Counted from the first letter of the stretch, positions 52,410 through 60,797 are shown. The stretch is 64,000 nucleotides of DNA from Sporomusaceae bacterium (GCA_018434355.1 JAHDPL010000007.1:62001-126000); one strand, 5' to 3'. Notes: generated from the sequence alone by a model not told the origin. Program-made: numbers and translations.

Positions 52410-52797
52410 TTTGCTGGAATTGGGACCTGATGTGGAAATCAGTGTAATGCTGGTCGACAATGAGACAATCCGCACGCTGAACCGTGATTATCGCGACAAA
52501 GACGCAGCGACTGATGTCTTGTCGTTTCCTATGGAAGAAGATTTGCCTGATGAAACAGCGCCGCAGATTATCGGAGGGCCTACGGAACGAATGTTGGGGG
52601 ATCTGGTGATCTCAGTGGAACGGGCGGTCGAACAGGCGGCGGAATATGGTCATGCGGTGGAACGGGAACTGGCATTTTTGACTGTGCACGGCTTGCTGCA
52701 TCTGTTGGGCTATGATCATGAACAGGGACCGGCGGCCGAAGCCGAGATGCAGGCTGAGGAAAAGAGGATCCTGTCGATATTGGGGATTGGGCGATGA
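52318..52797 (+). CDS. ybeY: Endoribonuclease YbeY
   Basis: The ATG at 52318, behind GGAAAGGAGACG, gives 159 residues. The signature is the zinc motif HGLLHLLGYDHEQG near residues 123-136, with RDKDAATDVLSFPM earlier. YbeY is a metal-dependent RNase for 16S rRNA maturation and rRNA quality control. The gene lies partly within the reading frame of the upstream HD protein, in another frame, and overlaps cdd by four bases. Confidence 0.96.
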   Translation: MEMEINVQPENLSLPLKAKETVQSVLQRTADLLELGPDVEISVMLVDNETIRTLNRDYRDKDAATDVLSFPMEEDLPDETAPQIIGGPTERMLGDLVISVERAVEQAAEYGHAVERELAFLTVHGLLHLLGYDHEQGPAAEAEMQAEEKRILSILGIGR

Positions 52798-53216
52798 TGG
52801 GGGAACAGGCGCTGCAAGATTCATTGCACCGGCAGGCGTTGGAAATCCGGCAACGCGCGTATGTGCCGTATTCCCATTTTGCGGTGGGGGCGGCGGTTGA
52901 AGCGACGAGCGGCAAAATTTTCAGCGGCTGCAATGTGGAGAACGCGTCTTACGGATTGACGGTCTGCGCGGAACGGATTGCGATATTTAGTGCGGTTGCC
53001 GCCGGAGAAACCCGGCTGCTGCGGCTGGCGGTTGTGGCGGACAGTCCGGAACCGGTGGCGCCATGCGGCGCATGCCGCCAAGTGATGGCCGAATTTGGCG
53101 TCAAGCAGATATTCATGTATAATACAGCAGGCCAATGCAAAATGGTAGAGTTGTCAGACCTGCTGCCCTATGCGTTTGGCCCGCAACAGATGAAAGGGGC
53201 TGCCGCAAGTGAATGA
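52794..53216 (+). CDS. cdd: Cytidine deaminase
   Basis: The 140-residue protein has the zinc-deaminase motifs CNVENASYGLTVCAERIA (catalytic CAE) and PCGACRQV near residue 85. It deaminates cytidine and deoxycytidine for pyrimidine salvage. The ATG overlaps the ybeY stop; a second ATG is adjacent. It overlaps era by eight bases. cdd between ybeY and era is the usual Firmicutes position. Confidence 0.96.
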   Translation: MMGEQALQDSLHRQALEIRQRAYVPYSHFAVGAAVEATSGKIFSGCNVENASYGLTVCAERIAIFSAVAAGETRLLRLAVVADSPEPVAPCGACRQVMAEFGVKQIFMYNTAGQCKMVELSDLLPYAFGPQQMKGAAASE

Positions 53217-54123
53217 TACGGTAAAACATTATAAATCGGGTTTTGTCGCCGTGGTAGGCCGACCCAACGTCGGAAAATCGACATTGCTGAATCAAATCAT
53301 CGGACAAAAGATTGCGATTGTTTCGGATACGCCGCAAACTACGCGCAACCGAATTCTGGGCATTCTCACCCAGCCGGATGCGCAGATTTTGTTTTTGGAT
53401 ACGCCGGGGATTCACAAACCGCAGCATAAGTTAGGCGAGTACATGGTCAACAGCGCTCGCAGCGCCCTGCGGGAAGTCGACCTGATCCTGTTTGTTTCCG
53501 ATGTGACCGAATCGGTGGGGCCGGGCGAACGATTCATCCTTGATATGCTGAAAGAGGAACAGACTCCGGTTATCTTGGTGTTGAACAAAGTAGATCTGGT
53601 GGCCAAAGACAAATTGCTGCCGATTATCAGCCAATATTCGGCTTTCCGTGATTTTGCCGCAATTGTCCCGGTTTCGGCGCTGGCCGGTGCCAATATGGAC
53701 CGGTTGTTGTCGGTGATCAAGGAAATGTTGCCGGAAGGGCCGCAATACTATCCCGAAGATGAAGTGACGGACCAACCAGAACGGGTTGTCGCCGCCGAAT
53801 TCATCCGGGAAAAGATTTTTCGCCTGACGCGCGAAGAAATCCCCCACTCGACAGCGGTCGAAGTGGAAGAGATGAAGACAAGACCGAATGGCGACGTTTT
53901 TCTGAGGGCGACAATCTATGTGGAACGGGAATCGCAAAAAGGAATCATCATTGGCGCCAAAGGGGCGATGCTGAAAGAAATCGGGCAACAGGCCCGGCTG
54001 GATATGGAAAATATCTTCGGCAGCCGATTTTTTGTCGATTTGTGGGTCAAGGTCAAAAATGACTGGCGCAACAAGGAAGGCAGCCTGAGAATGTTTGGTT
54101 ATGACAAGAACGATCATCGATAG
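53209..54123 (+). CDS. era: Ribosome-assembly GTPase Era
   Basis: The 304-residue protein starts at a GTG overlapping cdd. GTPase motifs are [12 protein letters not shown] (G1), DTPG (G3) and NKVD (G4), followed by a C-terminal KH domain (GIIIGAKGAMLKEIGQQAR, residues about 245-263). It binds 16S rRNA near its 3' end during 30S maturation. It is the fourth gene of the yqfF-ybeY-cdd-era block. Confidence 0.98.
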   Translation: MNDTVKHYKSGFVAVVGRPNVGKSTLLNQIIGQKIAIVSDTPQTTRNRILGILTQPDAQILFLDTPGIHKPQHKLGEYMVNSARSALREVDLILFVSDVTESVGPGERFILDMLKEEQTPVILVLNKVDLVAKDKLLPIISQYSAFRDFAAIVPVSALAGANMDRLLSVIKEMLPEGPQYYPEDEVTDQPERVVAAEFIREKIFRLTREEIPHSTAVEVEEMKTRPNGDVFLRATIYVERESQKGIIIGAKGAMLKEIGQQARLDMENIFGSRFFVDLWVKVKNDWRNKEGSLRMFGYDKNDHR

Positions 54124-54152
54124 TTGGGCCCCGGCGCGCGAAGGAGATGACC

Positions 54153-54767
54153 ATGGGTAAGGTTTCCAAATATTTTTTGAACGGGGTTATCGTGCTGGTG
54201 CCGATTGCCATCACCCTGTTCGTTGTGATGCAGCTATTCAGCTTTACCGAATGGCTGGTCGGCCGATTTTTGCCTCCTTACATGAAGTTCCCCGGCGTTT
54301 CGATGTTGGTGATGCTGACCGCGATCGTCCTGATCGGTTTGCTGTCGACCCATTGGGCGTTGCAGTGGCTGTTGGCCTGGGGCGAAAGGATGCTGAACCG
54401 CATTCCGGGTGTCAAGTTCGTTTATAACAGTGTTAAACAGCTCTCTTCCGCCATGCTGGAGTCAAAGAGCCTGCTGAAGAATCCGGTGTTGGTTCCTTTT
54501 CCCTATCCCGGAGCTTATTCGTTGGGGTTTATCAGTTCGGAGCTAAGTGAAGGATTGGCGGAAAAATTACCGGAAGATCATGTCTGTGTTTTTGTGCCGA
54601 TGAGTCTGAATCTGACCGCCGGTTTCAACATATTTGTTCCCCGCGCTGAAATCCGGCCACTTGACGTAACCAGTGAAAGCGCGTTACAGTATGTTTTGAC
54701 GGCAGGCAGCATTATGCCGAAAAAATGTGTTGTCGATGAGTCTGATATGAGGGGTGAACGGACATAG
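54153..54767 (+). CDS. DUF502 family membrane protein
   Basis: The ATG at 54153 lies six bases after GAAGGAG, better placed than the ATG two codons earlier. The 204-residue protein has two N-terminal membrane spans (about 8-30 and 45-75) and the DUF502 blocks NRIPGVKFVYNSVKQLSS and VFVPMSLNLTAGF. The function is unknown. It sits in the era-recO interval, separated from era by 29 bases, so cotranscription is likely. Confidence 0.9.
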   Translation: MGKVSKYFLNGVIVLVPIAITLFVVMQLFSFTEWLVGRFLPPYMKFPGVSMLVMLTAIVLIGLLSTHWALQWLLAWGERMLNRIPGVKFVYNSVKQLSSAMLESKSLLKNPVLVPFPYPGAYSLGFISSELSEGLAEKLPEDHVCVFVPMSLNLTAGFNIFVPRAEIRPLDVTSESALQYVLTAGSIMPKKCVVDESDMRGERT

Positions 54768-54784
54768 ACGGTCCTGCGCATAGT

Positions 54785-56119
54785 ATGAACGCCCTGGCAG
54801 GCATTGTTTTTTTGTTGGGGCTGAATGGCTTTTTTGTCGCATCTGAATTTGCGTTGGTGAGAATTCGCCAGACACGGCTGGAGGAATTGGCCCAGCGTGG
54901 TGACGGCAGGGCGGTTTTGGCGCTGAAAATGATTAGCAGGCTCGATTCTTACCTGGGCGCGGTCCAACTGGGCGTCACCATTGCATCTCTCGGGCTGGGC
55001 TGGTTGGGTGAACCGGCGGTGACAGCTTTGATTCAACCGTTGGTCTATCATTATTTTCCGGGTTCGAATCTGTTGTTGCATTCCTTATCCTTGATCATTA
55101 GTTTCGCGATCGTTACTTACGTTACCGTTGTGCTTGGCGAATTGATTCCCAAGTCATTGGCTATGCACAAAACGGAAAGCATATTGTTGTTTGTCGTCTG
55201 GCCTTTGTATCTGTTTCATATGCTGGGTTGGCCGATTATTGTGTTGTTTGAGCGTTCGGCAAAGAGCCTGCTCAACCTGTTTGGCATCCAACCAGCCAGC
55301 GTGAGCGACATTGCCCACTCAGAAGAAGAGTTGCGAATGATCGTTAGCGCCAGCCGGCGGGGCGGCGTTTTGGACCAGATGGAAAGTGAATTGATTGATA
55401 ACGTATTTGATTTTGCAGATCGGTTGGCGCGGGAAGTGATGATTCCACGCCGTGACATGGTCTGCCTTTTTATTGACGAACCCTTTGAGGATAATCTGAA
55501 AACGGTGCGAGAATCGGCGCATACCCGTTATCCGCTTTGCTGCGAAGACAAGGATCACGTTTTGGGCATGGTCCATATCCGCGACTTGATGAATTATATG
55601 GAAAAACGGGTGGAGAATCCCGATCTTACTGCCGTGATGCGGGAAGTACTGATGGTGCCGGAAGGGATGTCGGTCGCGAAATTGTTGCAATTGATGCGTC
55701 ATCGGCGGATTCATCTGGCGGTGGTCGTAGACGAGTATGGCGGAACGGCCGGATTGGTTGCGCTGGAAGACGTGATCGAAGAGATCGTCGGCACGATTCA
55801 GGATGAGCATGATAAAACGGAAGAGCCGGAAATCCAGCGGATGCCTGACGGTTCGTACCAACTGGACGGCGGCGTATTGCTTGATGATGTCTTGAAATTG
55901 CTGAATATCAAGTTGGATGATCATGAGGAAGATACCGTCGGCGGCTATATTTTCGGTTTGCTTGGCCGTCAGCCGAACAAGGGAGATGCGGTTTTTATCG
56001 GTGATTATAAATTTAAGGTGCTGAAAACGGAAGGATTCCGTATCATGCGAGTGCTGGCTTCTTCTGCGACGGTGACCATGCAGGACGGCAAGAACTCCGA
56101 TTTGGGGAGCGCCTTGTAA
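54785..56119 (+). CDS. CNNM-CBS-pair transporter-associated protein (HlyC/CorC family)
   Basis: The 444-residue protein has an N-terminal CNNM/DUF21 domain with four spans (residues 1-170), two CBS domains (about 210-335; MIPRRDMVCLF, LAVVVDEYGGTAGLVALEDVIEEIVG) and a C-terminal CorC_HlyC domain. Members are linked to magnesium or other cation homeostasis rather than true haemolysis. No strong ribosome-binding site is visible before the ATG. It overlaps recO by one base. Confidence 0.93.
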   Translation: MNALAGIVFLLGLNGFFVASEFALVRIRQTRLEELAQRGDGRAVLALKMISRLDSYLGAVQLGVTIASLGLGWLGEPAVTALIQPLVYHYFPGSNLLLHSLSLIISFAIVTYVTVVLGELIPKSLAMHKTESILLFVVWPLYLFHMLGWPIIVLFERSAKSLLNLFGIQPASVSDIAHSEEELRMIVSASRRGGVLDQMESELIDNVFDFADRLAREVMIPRRDMVCLFIDEPFEDNLKTVRESAHTRYPLCCEDKDHVLGMVHIRDLMNYMEKRVENPDLTAVMREVLMVPEGMSVAKLLQLMRHRRIHLAVVVDEYGGTAGLVALEDVIEEIVGTIQDEHDKTEEPEIQRMPDGSYQLDGGVLLDDVLKLLNIKLDDHEEDTVGGYIFGLLGRQPNKGDAVFIGDYKFKVLKTEGFRIMRVLASSATVTMQDGKNSDLGSAL

Positions 56120-56880
56120 TGACGCAACAGCAGTATGTGACAGAAGCATTGATTCTTTCGGTGAGGGACATGGGAGAAGCGGACCGCCTGGCGGTGGTTT
56201 TTTCGCGCGAACATGGCAAGTTGTCTGCGGCAGCTTATGGAGCGCGCCGGCCGCGTAGTCGGCTGGCCGGTTCAGTGCAGAGTTTTTCACTGGTCGAGGT
56301 TTCCTTGATGCCAGGGCGCAATCTGGAAACCATTGGCCAATGTGAAGTGAAACGCAGTTTTCGTGAGTTGCGCGATGACATCACTCTGATGACCTATGCG
56401 GCTTTTTTAGCTGAATTGGTCAGCGAACTATGGCCCGACCGGTCGCCTGAGCCATCGGCCTATGATGTCTTGCTGGGGAGCTTTACGTTATTGTTGGAAC
56501 GCAATCCCCGTCTGGTCTCGCTGGCAGGCGCCTGGCAACTGTTGGCACTAGCCGGCTTTCATCCGGAGTATGAACGCTGTGTGACTTGTGGACAGGTACT
56601 GGCTTTACCGGCGTTTTTTGACGCCTGCGCCGGGGGCGGCGTTTGTCCGGCCTGCGAACACTCGGAATTGCAGCCTCTCGATGATGCGGTTTGCGGTTTT
56701 ATCGACAAGTTGCTGAATGTAAACTGGAAACAACCGCCGCAGTTTAAGGTGACAGGAGCTACGTTGCTGCAGGCGGAAAAAATGTTGATTGAATTCATTG
56801 CCCATCGGATTGAACGACCGCTCAAATCTGTGCGGTTCATTCAGATGATGAAGGGGACGGAACGTTTGGAGGAGCGGTGA
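56119..56880 (+). CDS. recO: DNA repair protein RecO
   Basis: The 253-residue protein has the N-terminal OB fold (VTEALILSVRDMGEADRLAVVFSREHGKLSAAAYGARRPRSR) and a C-terminal zinc motif CVTCGQ...CPACEH near residues 155-180. RecO loads RecA onto SSB-coated DNA with RecR. The ATG overlaps the upstream stop (TAATG) and its own stop overlaps the next start (TGATG). Confidence 0.96.
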   Translation: MTQQQYVTEALILSVRDMGEADRLAVVFSREHGKLSAAAYGARRPRSRLAGSVQSFSLVEVSLMPGRNLETIGQCEVKRSFRELRDDITLMTYAAFLAELVSELWPDRSPEPSAYDVLLGSFTLLLERNPRLVSLAGAWQLLALAGFHPEYERCVTCGQVLALPAFFDACAGGGVCPACEHSELQPLDDAVCGFIDKLLNVNWKQPPQFKVTGATLLQAEKMLIEFIAHRIERPLKSVRFIQMMKGTERLEER

Positions 56881-57227
56881 TGGCGTCAAACATGATAACT
56901 GTGAATCTGGAACAAGGGATGCCGACGGTGGAGCAGGCAAAACAACGATTGAGCGCCGAACTGGGCCGGGCCCGTGCCTCCGGAGCGAAAGCGGTAAAGC
57001 TGATTCACGGATATGGGTCCAGCGGAGTAGGCGGCAAGTTGCGGATTGGTATCCGGCAGTTTTTAGCAGCAAAAAAACGCCAGAACACGATCCGTTTGTT
57101 TGTGGTCGGCGAGGACTGGGATATTTTTCATGCCGATTCACGCCAGTTTCTTGAAAACTGTCCGGACTTGTCGCGTGATCGGGATCTGGGGCAGGGCAAT
57201 CCGGGCATTACCTTGGTGCTATTGTAA
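56880..57227 (+). CDS. Small Smr-domain-like protein
   Basis: The ATG at 56880 shares the recO stop; a GTG one codon earlier is possible. The 115 residues resemble a single Smr domain: TVEQAKQRLSAELGRARASGAKAVKLIHGYGSSGVGGKLRIGIRQFL, matching the HGxG...G pattern of MutS2/SMR nucleases. It lacks the MutS2 ATPase. Stand-alone Smr domains can nick nucleic acids, but activity here is inferred only from the motif. It is translationally coupled to recO. Confidence 0.85.
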   Translation: MASNMITVNLEQGMPTVEQAKQRLSAELGRARASGAKAVKLIHGYGSSGVGGKLRIGIRQFLAAKKRQNTIRLFVVGEDWDIFHADSRQFLENCPDLSRDRDLGQGNPGITLVLL

Positions 57228-57270
57228 CCGCAGCTGGCTCTGACAAACGAATGACGAAGGGGACAACAGA

Positions 57271-58056
57271 GTGGCGCGAATTCTCATAGTTGACGATTCG
57301 CCGACGATCCGGCGGATGTTGCATGATATCCTGGCTAAGGCGGGACATGAAATTGTCGGCGAAGCAAATACCGGTGTCAAAGGATACCTGGAATATGTCC
57401 GCTGCAAGCCGGATCTCGTAACAATGGACCTGGGCATGCCAACAATGAATGGTTTGACTGCCATGTCAAAAATACTCGCGCCATATCCAGATGCACGGTT
57501 TGTAGTAATCAGTGCGGTGGAAGAAAAAGCGGTCGTTCTGGAAGCGTTGCAACGGGGTGCGCGGAGTTTCTTGCTAAAACCGTTTTCGGAACAGCAAGTA
57601 TTGGAGACAGTGTCCTCTGTGTTGAAGCAGACTGTTTCCACCGGTGAATTTCGCGAAAAAGTTCGCCGGCATCGCCGCGCCCATTTTGGCGAAACAGAGG
57701 ACAGCCCGCTGATCGAAGAAGTTCATTCTCCATTTGATATGGAAAAAGCAGCCGATGGATCTTTGCATGTCGTGATTCATCCGAGCCTGTCGCTTGCCAG
57801 TCTGGCTGCTTTGAGCATAGAAGTCAAGGCGTTTTGCGCTTCAGAGCGACCGGGTGTCCGATTTAATCTGGCAGAAGTGCCGAAACTCGATCGGTCGGTT
57901 TTAGCAGCGTTGGATTCGTTTATGGTTGAGTTGCACCAAAATTGCGGCGGGGTAAAAGTGCTCGCAGGCAATGAAAAGCTCATCCTCCAGGTGAAGGATG
58001 AGCAGTCTGCAACCGCAAAATTATCGTTTTTCTCGCTATTGCTTGATGAGCTGTGA
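57271..58056 (+). CDS. Response regulator with C-terminal STAS-like domain
   Basis: The GTG start (GAAGGGGACAACAGA upstream) gives 261 residues. Residues 1-122 are a CheY-like receiver with D8/D9, phospho-acceptor D53 (TMDLGMP) and the conserved Lys in LLKPFS. After a basic linker (about 125-160) comes a STAS-like fold (about 165-255; LHVVIHPSLSLASLAALSIEVKAFC, PKLDRSVLAALDSFMVEL). The S in DRSVL lies near where anti-anti-sigma proteins carry their phosphorylated Ser. It could be a partner for the PP2C-HATPase proteins at 18561 and 20981, but this is inference. Confidence 0.8.
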   Translation: MARILIVDDSPTIRRMLHDILAKAGHEIVGEANTGVKGYLEYVRCKPDLVTMDLGMPTMNGLTAMSKILAPYPDARFVVISAVEEKAVVLEALQRGARSFLLKPFSEQQVLETVSSVLKQTVSTGEFREKVRRHRRAHFGETEDSPLIEEVHSPFDMEKAADGSLHVVIHPSLSLASLAALSIEVKAFCASERPGVRFNLAEVPKLDRSVLAALDSFMVELHQNCGGVKVLAGNEKLILQVKDEQSATAKLSFFSLLLDEL

Positions 58057-58061
58057 GGGGA

Positions 58062-58364
58062 TCAGACCAGTTTCCAGCCTTCGATCGTCAGGCTTTTCAT
58101 CCAGAGGAACCGCCACAGCGAAATGCTGAAATTGCCTGGAATGTATAATGATTTTGGCAGATAGACATTAATTGTATCGACGACAACATGGTTGTACCTG
58201 TCCAGGTCAGCTTCCGGTGGTTTGCCCAGTCGCACGGACGGGCCTACGTTGACTTTGCATCAACCGATCATCGAGTTGCGGGTTTCAACCAATTGGACCG
58301 AGTCGGAATGTTCGGCGATATATTGTTGCGCTGCCGGAGTAATCGTGATTTCAAGTTTTGCCAT
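58062..58364 (-). CDS. Selenoprotein candidate with in-frame UGA next to Cys (Sec-Cys motif)
   Basis: On the minus strand an ATG (58364) behind a perfect AAGGAGGTG opens MAKLEITITPAAQQYIAEH and reaches an in-frame UGA at codon 35 (58260-58262), followed by a Cys codon (MIG-U-C-KVNVGP). The frame continues for 64 more codons in sensible protein sequence and stops at UGA 58062-58064, 100 residues in all with Sec. A hairpin lies 16 bases after the UGA. The layout resembles a family I recall annotated as CC/Se motif (seleno)proteins. The function is unknown; redox is a guess from the U-C pair. The alternative is a nonsense-mutated gene. Its stop lies six bases from that of the convergent REC-STAS gene. 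Confidence 0.75.
58224..58243 (-). promoter_or_regulatory. Candidate bacterial SECIS hairpin
   Basis: Read on the minus strand, GCCCGTC pairs with GAC(T)GGGC around loop CGTGC: a 7-bp stem with one bulged T on the 3' side and GU in the loop. It starts 16 bases after the in-frame UGA, within the usual range for SelB-binding hairpins. The known E. coli SECIS bulges its U on the 5' side, so the geometry is not identical. Confidence 0.5.
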
Positions 58365-58403
58365 TGCAATGCACCTCCTTGTGGCGAAACATTCTTGATT
58401 ACT

Positions 58404-58432
58404 ATTGTACCTTAGATTTTATCCGGAAACAA
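58404..58432 (-). promoter_or_regulatory. Promoter for the selenoprotein candidate
   Basis: On the minus strand TTGTTT (58427-58432) and TACAAT (58404-58409) are 17 bases apart, 40 bases before the ATG. Confidence 0.55.
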
Positions 58433-58458
58433 TCCGGTCGAACGAAAGGAGAAGCGGC

Positions 58459-59166
58459 ATGAAACTGAGAAGTGCTTGGATCAAAAATATTTGCCTGATA
58501 ATGTTTGGGTTAGTGTTGTTGACCTCGGGGCTGCAAGCGGCAGAGGCGAGTCCGGTCGTGATCGTGCCGATGCAGTTGCAGCAAGGCAGTCTGGTTTCAG
58601 TAAGAATCCCGCAATTTGATGGCGGAATGCCTGGTGAAGCTATGGCGATGTTCAATGAACGCTATCGTCAGGTAGTTCTGCAACGCCTGCGCGAGTTTGA
58701 ACCAATTGCCTATGAGACTCGTCTGATGCCGCAATTGCCTGCAGCTGTCAAGAACGCCCTGATGTTCATGGCTGAATATGAAGTGTTTCGCAGTGATGCG
58801 ACGATTGTCAGTCTTACGCAAAAGGTTTATCAATTCACCGGTGGAGCGCATGGCATGACCTGGCAGACCGGCCATACGATCGATATTGTGAATGCCAAGC
58901 AACTGTTGCTGCCTGAATTGTTCGCAGCAGGGAGCGATTATGCCGAACGTTTGAACCGGTTTGTCCGCGAGCAGGGGGCGGCAAGAAATTTGCCGATGTG
59001 GGAATTTAAGGGCGTTGGAGTCAAATCTGCGTTTTATCTGAATGAAGACGGGGTTGTGCTTTTTTTCCAGCCGTATGAAGTGGCGCCTTACAGCGAAGGC
59101 GTCGTCCACATGCTGATTCCCTATCGTCTATTGGCAGATATTTTACGACCGGAGATTCTTCGCTAG
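58459..59166 (+). CDS. Secreted DUF3298/DUF4163-like protein (RsiV-type domain)
   Basis: The ATG at 58459 behind GAAAGGAGAAGCGGC gives 235 residues with a signal peptide (KNICLIMFGLVLLTSGLQAAEA). The mature part resembles the DUF3298 extracytoplasmic domain seen in RsiV-like proteins: FNERYRQVVLQRLREFEP, YQFTGGAHGMTWQTGHTIDI and FYLNEDGVVLFFQPYEVAPYSEG. There is no transmembrane anchor or anti-sigma domain, so this is a free secreted version. The function is unknown. The following gene starts immediately. Confidence 0.85.
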   Translation: MKLRSAWIKNICLIMFGLVLLTSGLQAAEASPVVIVPMQLQQGSLVSVRIPQFDGGMPGEAMAMFNERYRQVVLQRLREFEPIAYETRLMPQLPAAVKNALMFMAEYEVFRSDATIVSLTQKVYQFTGGAHGMTWQTGHTIDIVNAKQLLLPELFAAGSDYAERLNRFVREQGAARNLPMWEFKGVGVKSAFYLNEDGVVLFFQPYEVAPYSEGVVHMLIPYRLLADILRPEILR

Positions 59167-59820
59167 ATGAAAAACTATTCGATCATTCTGTTTGACTTGG
59201 ATGGAACGCTGACCGACCCGCAGGTGGGGATAACCAAATCGGTGCAGTATGCACTGGGGCGCATGGGGATCGAAGCGCCTTCACAGGAAAAATTGGTTCA
59301 CTTCATTGGTCCGCCACTGGCAACATCTTTCCGAGAATTCTACGGTATGGATCAGGCGCAGGCGGCGCAGGCGGTTCAGTATTATCGCGAATATTTCAGC
59401 CAGACCGGGATTTTTGAGAATGCGGTTTACGTCGGAATTCCAGAATTGCTGGGCAAACTGCGTTCTGCTGGAAAAACTTTGGCAGTTGCCACCTCTAAGC
59501 CTCATGTTTTTGCACATCAGATATTACAGCATTTTTGCCTGGCGGACTTTTTTGCCTTTGTCTCTGGTAGCAACCTGGACGGGACGAGGGTGGAAAAAGC
59601 CGAAGTCATAGAGTATGCCATGAAGAATCTTTATGTGTCATGTCCAGGAGACGTGCTGATGATTGGCGATCGCAAACATGATATTATCGGCGCCAAGCTC
59701 AACCGTGTCGATTCACTCGCCGTCAGCTACGGCTATGGCAGCAGGGCTGAATTGTCGTCAACTGGGCCAACTTATCTTGTTGATAAGGTCGAGGAGATTC
59801 TTGCGTATACGCTGCGTTGA
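59167..59820 (+). CDS. HAD-family phosphatase (phosphoglycolate phosphatase-like)
   Basis: The 217-residue HAD hydrolase has motif I FDLDGTLTDP (residues 9-18, Asp nucleophile and acid/base), motif II VATSKP (near 107), the conserved lysine in RVEKAEVIEYA and motif IV MIGDRKHDIIGAK. The cap domain (residues 15-90) is of the Gph/pyrophosphatase type. Substrate cannot be told; phosphoglycolate or a nucleotide phosphate is likely. It follows the previous stop without a gap. Confidence 0.9.
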   Translation: MKNYSIILFDLDGTLTDPQVGITKSVQYALGRMGIEAPSQEKLVHFIGPPLATSFREFYGMDQAQAAQAVQYYREYFSQTGIFENAVYVGIPELLGKLRSAGKTLAVATSKPHVFAHQILQHFCLADFFAFVSGSNLDGTRVEKAEVIEYAMKNLYVSCPGDVLMIGDRKHDIIGAKLNRVDSLAVSYGYGSRAELSSTGPTYLVDKVEEILAYTLR

Positions 59821-59931
59821 AAGCAGCATCTTTTTTGTCCAGGTTATTTTTCAAAAACGGTTCAGTTTCTGGCTGTTTTTGTCGATAACAAATTTGCAGG
59901 GAATTTTTTCAAAGAGGGTATTCCTGCGTGG

Positions 59932-59961
59932 GCAGGACTTCGTTTGTCTGTCGGCGAATTA
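59932..59961 (+). promoter_or_regulatory. Sigma-H-type promoter for motAB
   Basis: gcAGGActt, 12 bases, then ggcGAATta matches RnAGGAwww-N11/12-RnnGAATww with one peripheral mismatch and the same spacing as the element before moxR. Transcription would start near 59968, about 47 bases before the motA start. The 194-base gap shows no other clear promoter; a sigma-D-type flagellar promoter was looked for and not found. Confidence 0.65.
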
Positions 59962-60014
59962 TTTGATTGGGCAAAGGATTGCTGTGAGCTCGCGGCGGGA
60001 TAGGGGGAATAAAT

Positions 60015-60797
60015 TTGGAGATTTCGACAGTTGCCGGCATGATTGTCGGGTTGTTGGCCGTTGTTGTTGGTATGGCGATGAAAGGAGCGCCACCGGAAGT
60101 ATTGATCAATCCGGCGGCGGTTCTGATTATTTTCGTCGGTACGTTTGGCGCGTTGCTCAATGCTTTTCCAATGGAAATTATCAAGAAAATGCCGATTTAT
60201 TTCAAGTTGCTGATTAAGAAGCCCCAGTTGATGCATGCGGATGAACTGGTCAAAATCATGGTCGGGTTTGCCCAGACGGCGCGCCGTGAAGGCTTGCTTG
60301 CCCTGGAAAACAGCCTGAATGAAGTCAAGGATCCGTTTTTGCGTGGCGGCATGACGATGGTTATCGACGGGATGGACGGGGCCTTTGTGCGTGATGTTTT
60401 GGAACTGGATATCGCGCTGATGGAAGAACGGCACCGGACCGGCGCATTGATTTTCTCACAGGCCGGCATGTATGCGCCGACTCTAGGCGTACTTGGCGCG
60501 GTTATCGGTTTGATTGCGGCGCTTGGCAACATGGCGGATATCGATGCACTGGGGCATGCGATTGCAGCTGCCTTTGTCGCCACGATGTTCGGTATTTTTA
60601 CCGGTTATGTCATGTGGCATCCGTTTTCGAATAAATTGAAACTGATGTCCAAAGAAGAAGTCGAGCTTAAACGAATGATGGTGGAAGGTATACTGTCGTT
60701 GCAAGCCGGCGACTCCCCCACGGCAATCGAAGCGAAACTTATCGTATTTTTGCCGACCGCTAAACGGAAATCTCTCAAAGGGGCCGAGGGGAGTTGA
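60015..60797 (+). CDS. motA: Flagellar motor stator protein MotA
   Basis: The TTG start (GGGGGAATAAAT upstream) gives 260 residues with four membrane spans (about 5-25, 35-55, 150-170, 185-205) and a large cytoplasmic loop. Conserved blocks are INPAAVLIIFVGTFGALLNAFP, the loop segment ARREGLLALEN and the conserved Pro segment YAPTLGVLGAVIGLIAALGNM. With MotB it forms the proton- or sodium-driven stator. Other flagellar genes are outside the window. Confidence 0.95.
   Translation: MEISTVAGMIVGLLAVVVGMAMKGAPPEVLINPAAVLIIFVGTFGALLNAFPMEIIKKMPIYFKLLIKKPQLMHADELVKIMVGFAQTARREGLLALENSLNEVKDPFLRGGMTMVIDGMDGAFVRDVLELDIALMEERHRTGALIFSQAGMYAPTLGVLGAVIGLIAALGNMADIDALGHAIAAAFVATMFGIFTGYVMWHPFSNKLKLMSKEEVELKRMMVEGILSLQAGDSPTAIEAKLIVFLPTAKRKSLKGAEGS

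Noticed and set aside
58188-58415. Plus-strand open frames over the selenoprotein region
   Set aside because: They lack ribosome-binding sites, have improbable composition (many Arg/Pro/Trp/Cys) and lie opposite the minus-strand gene, which has a perfect AAGGAGG and coherent protein sequence.
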